This document shows, in pieces, positions 7,287 through 9,436 of a stretch of DNA of 9,436 nt (position 1 is the first letter of the stretch; each line of letters begins with the position of its first letter). The notes beneath the pieces are model-generated. The model did no database searches. It worked only from the letters and a program-made list of their open reading frames with translations, and was not told where the DNA came from. This DNA comes from Verrucomicrobia bacterium SCGC AAA164-M04 (GTDB taxonomy: Bacteria > Verrucomicrobiota > Verrucomicrobiae > Verrucomicrobiales > Akkermansiaceae): NCBI GenBank assembly GCA_000383735.1, contig KB912155.1, forward strand, positions 7,437 through 16,872. The letters run 5' to 3'. Both the position numbers and the translations under genes were made by a program.

Positions 7287-7784
7287 CTAGAAATCCTTCT
7301 CGTCTTCCTTTGCCTTCTTTTCCAACTCTCTCTGTTCGGCTGCTCTCTTTTTATCCAATTTCTCATCTTCTCCACCCAGCCTCATCCAGATTCTCAACCT
7401 CTATCCCTTCAATGTTCCAGTATTTCGCGGAAACTTTTTTCCCCTTCTTGTAGGTTCCTTCAAACATCTTCTGGCCGTTGTCGTGCCACCCCGTCCAGAG
7501 GCCCTCCCATTTGCCGTCCTTGTAGGTTCCTTCCAACTCCTTTCCGTCGGGGTTCAAGTTAGAATCATAAGAATAATCTATGTAGTGGCGGATCGCTTCG
7601 AATTGTTTCTCGGCATCGCCGCTGTAGAAGGTTTCGTTGATGGCCTTTTCTTTATCGATGGTGTATTGGTTTTTCTGAGCTTAATTATGCCGGTGTCATC
7701 TATGCATCCGAGGCGCTCTAGAATTACTCTGTCGCGGATAAGGGATGCACGCTGGGCTGTAATTTTTTGGTAGGCTTGGTCGGT
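7287..7784 (-). pseudogene. Remnant of a MORN-repeat (YwqK-like) gene with broken frame and lost 5' end
   Basis: The clear part is 7363-7557, with MORN-type repeats: LEGTYKDGKWEGLWTGWHDN, GQKMFEGTYKKGK, then AKYWNIEGIEV. Coding sequence continues on both sides. Upstream in the same frame it runs without a stop to 7680 (KAINETFYSGDAEKQFEAIR) but has no ATG. A second frame continues it further (LIRDRVILERLGCIDD...IIKL) and would join if the five-A run (T at 7670-7674 on the plus strand) had one more A. Downstream, after the stop at 7363, another frame gives a charged helical tail (EDEKLDKKRAAEQRELEKK) ending with TAG at 7287-7289. It would join if the GGG run complementary to 7375-7377 had one G fewer. 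No start codon is found; the left part overlaps the end of the beta-helix gene. Function is unknown; MORN repeats usually mediate protein or membrane contacts. The outer limit near 7784 is approximate. Confidence 0.6.
7294..7300 (-). promoter_or_regulatory. Shine-Dalgarno of the DUF2188-like gene
   Basis: AGAAGGA on the minus strand lies eight bases before the ATG at 7285. It decides for this start over the longer frame opening at 7375. It overlaps the apparent end of the upstream MORN gene tail, as expected for translationally coupled genes. Confidence 0.55.
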
Positions 7785-9103
7785 TTGTATTGAATTGCAC
7801 CGATATCCCAGTTGCCGGTCTTAGGCAATGGACTACCATCGAAGTCGGATTTATAGAACTCGCCTAAGTTGATCGCTTTGCCGCGTAATGGGCTATCTGG
7901 TTTGAGGTGGTAATCTTGTTTCTCAAGATCGACAAGGCCTGGATCGCCGCTGCCTGCCTGACTACTATCCCCCATATATCTAGTGTTTGGAGATTTATAC
8001 TTCGAGTACCAGTTTGCTGTTTTCAGTGCGCCACCAGATCGATTGCCGTTATAAGGAGAGGACGAATAGATAAAAAGATTGTTCCTGAAATGGGCCCCCG
8101 AAGGTTTGCCAATAGGACTGCCGCCTCGAACATCAATACGAGCGCAGGCATTTTGAGATCTCCCGAATCCATTGTATCGAGCTATCGTATTGTTATCGAA
8201 ATAGATACCTGTGCATGGCGCTAACATGAACAGCCATGACTGTCCGTCGTAGCACACATTGAAGGCCACTCTCCAGTTATAGATTTCTTGTCGATATCGT
8301 GGCCAATCGAAGTCCCAGCTGGATTCAATAAATCCAGCATTTCCTTCCGAATAGTTATGGTGAATGTAGATATTTTTCTTATGATATTTGCCGCAATCTA
8401 TTTCGATAGCGCCGCCATCTGAGCCCCATGGACTGTCTTTAGTCCCAAAATTTTTTATGGTGTTGAATGACACTTCCTGGTTGCCGATATTTAAATGTAT
8501 CCCCATCGGTCCCCAGCTACTTTTTGATGTTCGCCACAGTGCATAACTCGGCCCATCCAAATAATTTTTTGTTATCAAAGTGTGCTCGCCAGCTGACATA
8601 ATGCCCTGACCAGTCTTGATGAATTCATTATTTCGAATAACACAATGATCCGAACCAAGTTCGATACGGAGCGCGGCCAGTCGCGTCATGATGAGCATCC
8701 CTGAAACGTGTTCTCCTGGGGTGTCGTGAAAATGTAAGTTTTCGACGATGATGTAGTCACCTCCAAGGGTAATCGCGTTGCCGCTGGCATCGCGCGTAGT
8801 CGGATTGGTAAACTTTGGTAAATCGCCCTTCCCATAGGAAGTCAGCCGTATCGGCTTGGTCACCGTTCCAGATTCACTAATTCGAATATTGCCGGAGAAA
8901 GTAGATCCTCTCTTGAAGTGAACTACATCTCCTGCAGCCAATAAGGCTGACTCCGCTTTCATATGCGACTTCCAGGGCTTTCGTATCGAAAGGCCACTAT
9001 TGTCATCTGATCCTTTCACTGAATCGATGTAATAATCAGCACCGCTACAATATGTGACCAGAGCAAAAAGAACGAAGGTAACAAGAGTAACGAATTGCTT
9101 CAT
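7724..9103 (-). CDS. Secreted right-handed parallel beta-helix protein
   Basis: I start this protein at the ATG at 9103, where a clear signal peptide begins (MKQFVTLVTFVLFALVTYCS, likely cut after GA at 22). The open frame goes back to 9367, but those 88 residues have no signal and look non-coding. The mature part opens with YYIDSVKGSDDNSGLSIRKP (24-43) and GDVVHFKRGSTFSGNI (58-73), the usual entry of pectate-lyase-like beta-helix proteins. Repeated N-rich turns follow (CVIRNNEF, TLITKNYL, VSFNTIKNF, IYIHHNYSEGN, IYFDNNTI, FRNNLFI). The end has DPGLVDLEKQDYHLKPDSP (387-405), then DFDG and DIGAIQY (433-439), the common closing signature. It probably acts on or binds a polysaccharide outside the cytoplasm; catalytic residues cannot be assigned. 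The last 20 residues (440-459) look foreign, low in structure, and overlap the MORN remnant. No convincing Shine-Dalgarno is seen. Confidence 0.8.
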   Translation of the reverse strand: MKQFVTLVTFVLFALVTYCSGADYYIDSVKGSDDNSGLSIRKPWKSHMKAESALLAAGDVVHFKRGSTFSGNIRISESGTVTKPIRLTSYGKGDLPKFTNPTTRDASGNAITLGGDYIIVENLHFHDTPGEHVSGMLIMTRLAALRIELGSDHCVIRNNEFIKTGQGIMSAGEHTLITKNYLDGPSYALWRTSKSSWGPMGIHLNIGNQEVSFNTIKNFGTKDSPWGSDGGAIEIDCGKYHKKNIYIHHNYSEGNAGFIESSWDFDWPRYRQEIYNWRVAFNVCYDGQSWLFMLAPCTGIYFDNNTIARYNGFGRSQNACARIDVRGGSPIGKPSGAHFRNNLFIYSSSPYNGNRSGGALKTANWYSKYKSPNTRYMGDSSQAGSGDPGLVDLEKQDYHLKPDSPLRGKAINLGEFYKSDFDGSPLPKTGNWDIGAIQYKPTKPTKKLQPSVHPLSATE

Positions 9104-9318
9104 TATAGATGATGGGATTTTTTCATAATTGGATTCATCCTGAGTCCCGCTAAGAGGAAATTGGAGTCCTGGGAAATTGCTTTTGGTGGGAGGGCTTTTG
9201 ACGTCGCCTTCGGGCCGGGATGGTGGGTATAACATAAATTTCCCTTCTAACACCGGATAAAAAACCAATTCGAATCGCCCTGGCCGCCGCCAAAGAAAAT
9301 GGTCCATGTTGAGTGAGA
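9104..9318. other. Intergenic region between the beta-helix gene and the transposase
   Basis: No supported gene is seen here. The minus-strand frame is open but lacks coding character. Visible details are a direct repeat GGAAATTG at 9156-9163 and 9172-9179, and GAGTCC at 9142-9147 and 9164-9169. TTGACG (9199-9204) and TATAAC (9229-9234) are too far apart (24 bases) for a normal promoter. The left end of the IS element should lie here, but its inverted repeat cannot be set without the other end. Confidence 0.5.
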
Positions 9319-9340
9319 GGATTTGGTGAAATCCAAATCC
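9319..9340 (+). promoter_or_regulatory. Perfect hairpin in the leader of the transposase gene
   Basis: GGATTTGG-TGAAAT-CCAAATCC is an exact 8-bp inverted repeat with a six-base loop, ending six bases before the ATG at 9347. As RNA it would fold directly in front of the start codon, and the purine stretch GAGAGGA (9315-9321) partly lies in its 5' arm. Several IS elements use such a structure to block translation of read-through transcripts. Alternatives are an operator or part of the element's end. Confidence 0.5.
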
Positions 9341-9346
9341 TAAGAA

Positions 9347-9436
9347 ATGAATAAACAAAAGAGACACAAGCCTGAAGAAATCATCTTGTTGTTGCGTGAA
9401 TGCGACAGCGGAAACCTGAGCCAGGAAAGCTTCTGT
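9347..9436 (+). CDS. IS3-type transposase OrfA, N-terminal fragment
   Basis: The window ends after 30 codons, beginning MNKQKRHKPEEIILLLRECD. The K-R-H-x-P-E-E-I-I-x-x-L-R pattern is the first helix of the helix-turn-helix domain in OrfA of IS3-family elements (and related HTH_Tnp_1 proteins), which binds the terminal inverted repeats. In complete elements OrfB with the DDE catalytic domain follows by frameshift fusion; it would lie outside the window. The start is the first ATG after the leader hairpin; there is no good Shine-Dalgarno. With only 30 residues the family call is likely but not certain, and completeness of the element cannot be judged. Confidence 0.6.
   Translation, partial: MNKQKRHKPEEIILLLRECDSGNLSQESFC

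Noticed and set aside
7363..7557. MORN protein as a complete 64-residue gene starting at TTG
   Set aside because: The frame continues upstream with coding character past the TTG, and there is no Shine-Dalgarno before it, so it is an internal piece of a larger gene.
7483..7773. Plus-strand 96-codon frame, rather hydrophobic
   Set aside because: It is antisense to the MORN-repeat frames, which have recognisable motifs; no Shine-Dalgarno or family likeness is seen.
9104..9367. N-terminal extension of the beta-helix protein to 547 residues
   Set aside because: A clear signal peptide starts at 9103, which must be N-terminal; the extension has no recognisable domain and overlaps the transposase leader.

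Overview
The window looks like chromosomal DNA from a Gram-negative bacterium, most likely a member of the Verrucomicrobiota (Opitutae-like). This is an inference from gene content and protein flavour. The lipid A gene lpxI implies an outer membrane. FloA-type flotillin, a class I dihydroorotase, PyrR, and a secreted beta-helix protein next to MORN and DUF2188-like genes fit the Planctomycetota/Verrucomicrobiota group. Few of the genes have a recognisable Shine-Dalgarno sequence. No 16S or other marker is present, so the phylum remains a guess.

Left part (1-4266): the 5' end of a nucleotidyltransferase on the minus strand diverges from a plus-strand run purD-pyrR-pyrB-pyrC. The gaps are 28, 11 and -4 bases, so this is probably one transcript. 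It combines step 2 of purine synthesis (PurD) with steps 2 and 3 of pyrimidine synthesis (PyrB, PyrC) and the UMP sensor PyrR. A hairpin plus T-run after pyrC probably ends it.

Middle (4308-6887): a minus-strand pair encodes the flotillin-like FloA and, 18 bases downstream, a small single-pass membrane protein with a Pro/Ser-rich linker that I cannot name. Diverging from floA is lpxI, which is broken by a one-base shift in a run of eight T. A strong Shine-Dalgarno and an ATG lie immediately after the break. A tRNA-Leu(CAA) with a plausible promoter follows.

Right part (6888-9436): the accessory-looking segment after the tRNA. On the minus strand are a secreted right-handed beta-helix protein, a degraded MORN-repeat gene whose frame is broken at least twice in short homopolymers and whose 5' end is missing, and a small DUF2188-like gene directly after it. 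At the right edge, on the plus strand, an IS3-type transposase OrfA begins behind a perfect 8-bp hairpin.

No CRISPR array, rRNA or phage module is visible. The points most worth following are the lpxI shift with its internal restart signal, the FloA partner protein, and the scarred MORN/beta-helix junction.
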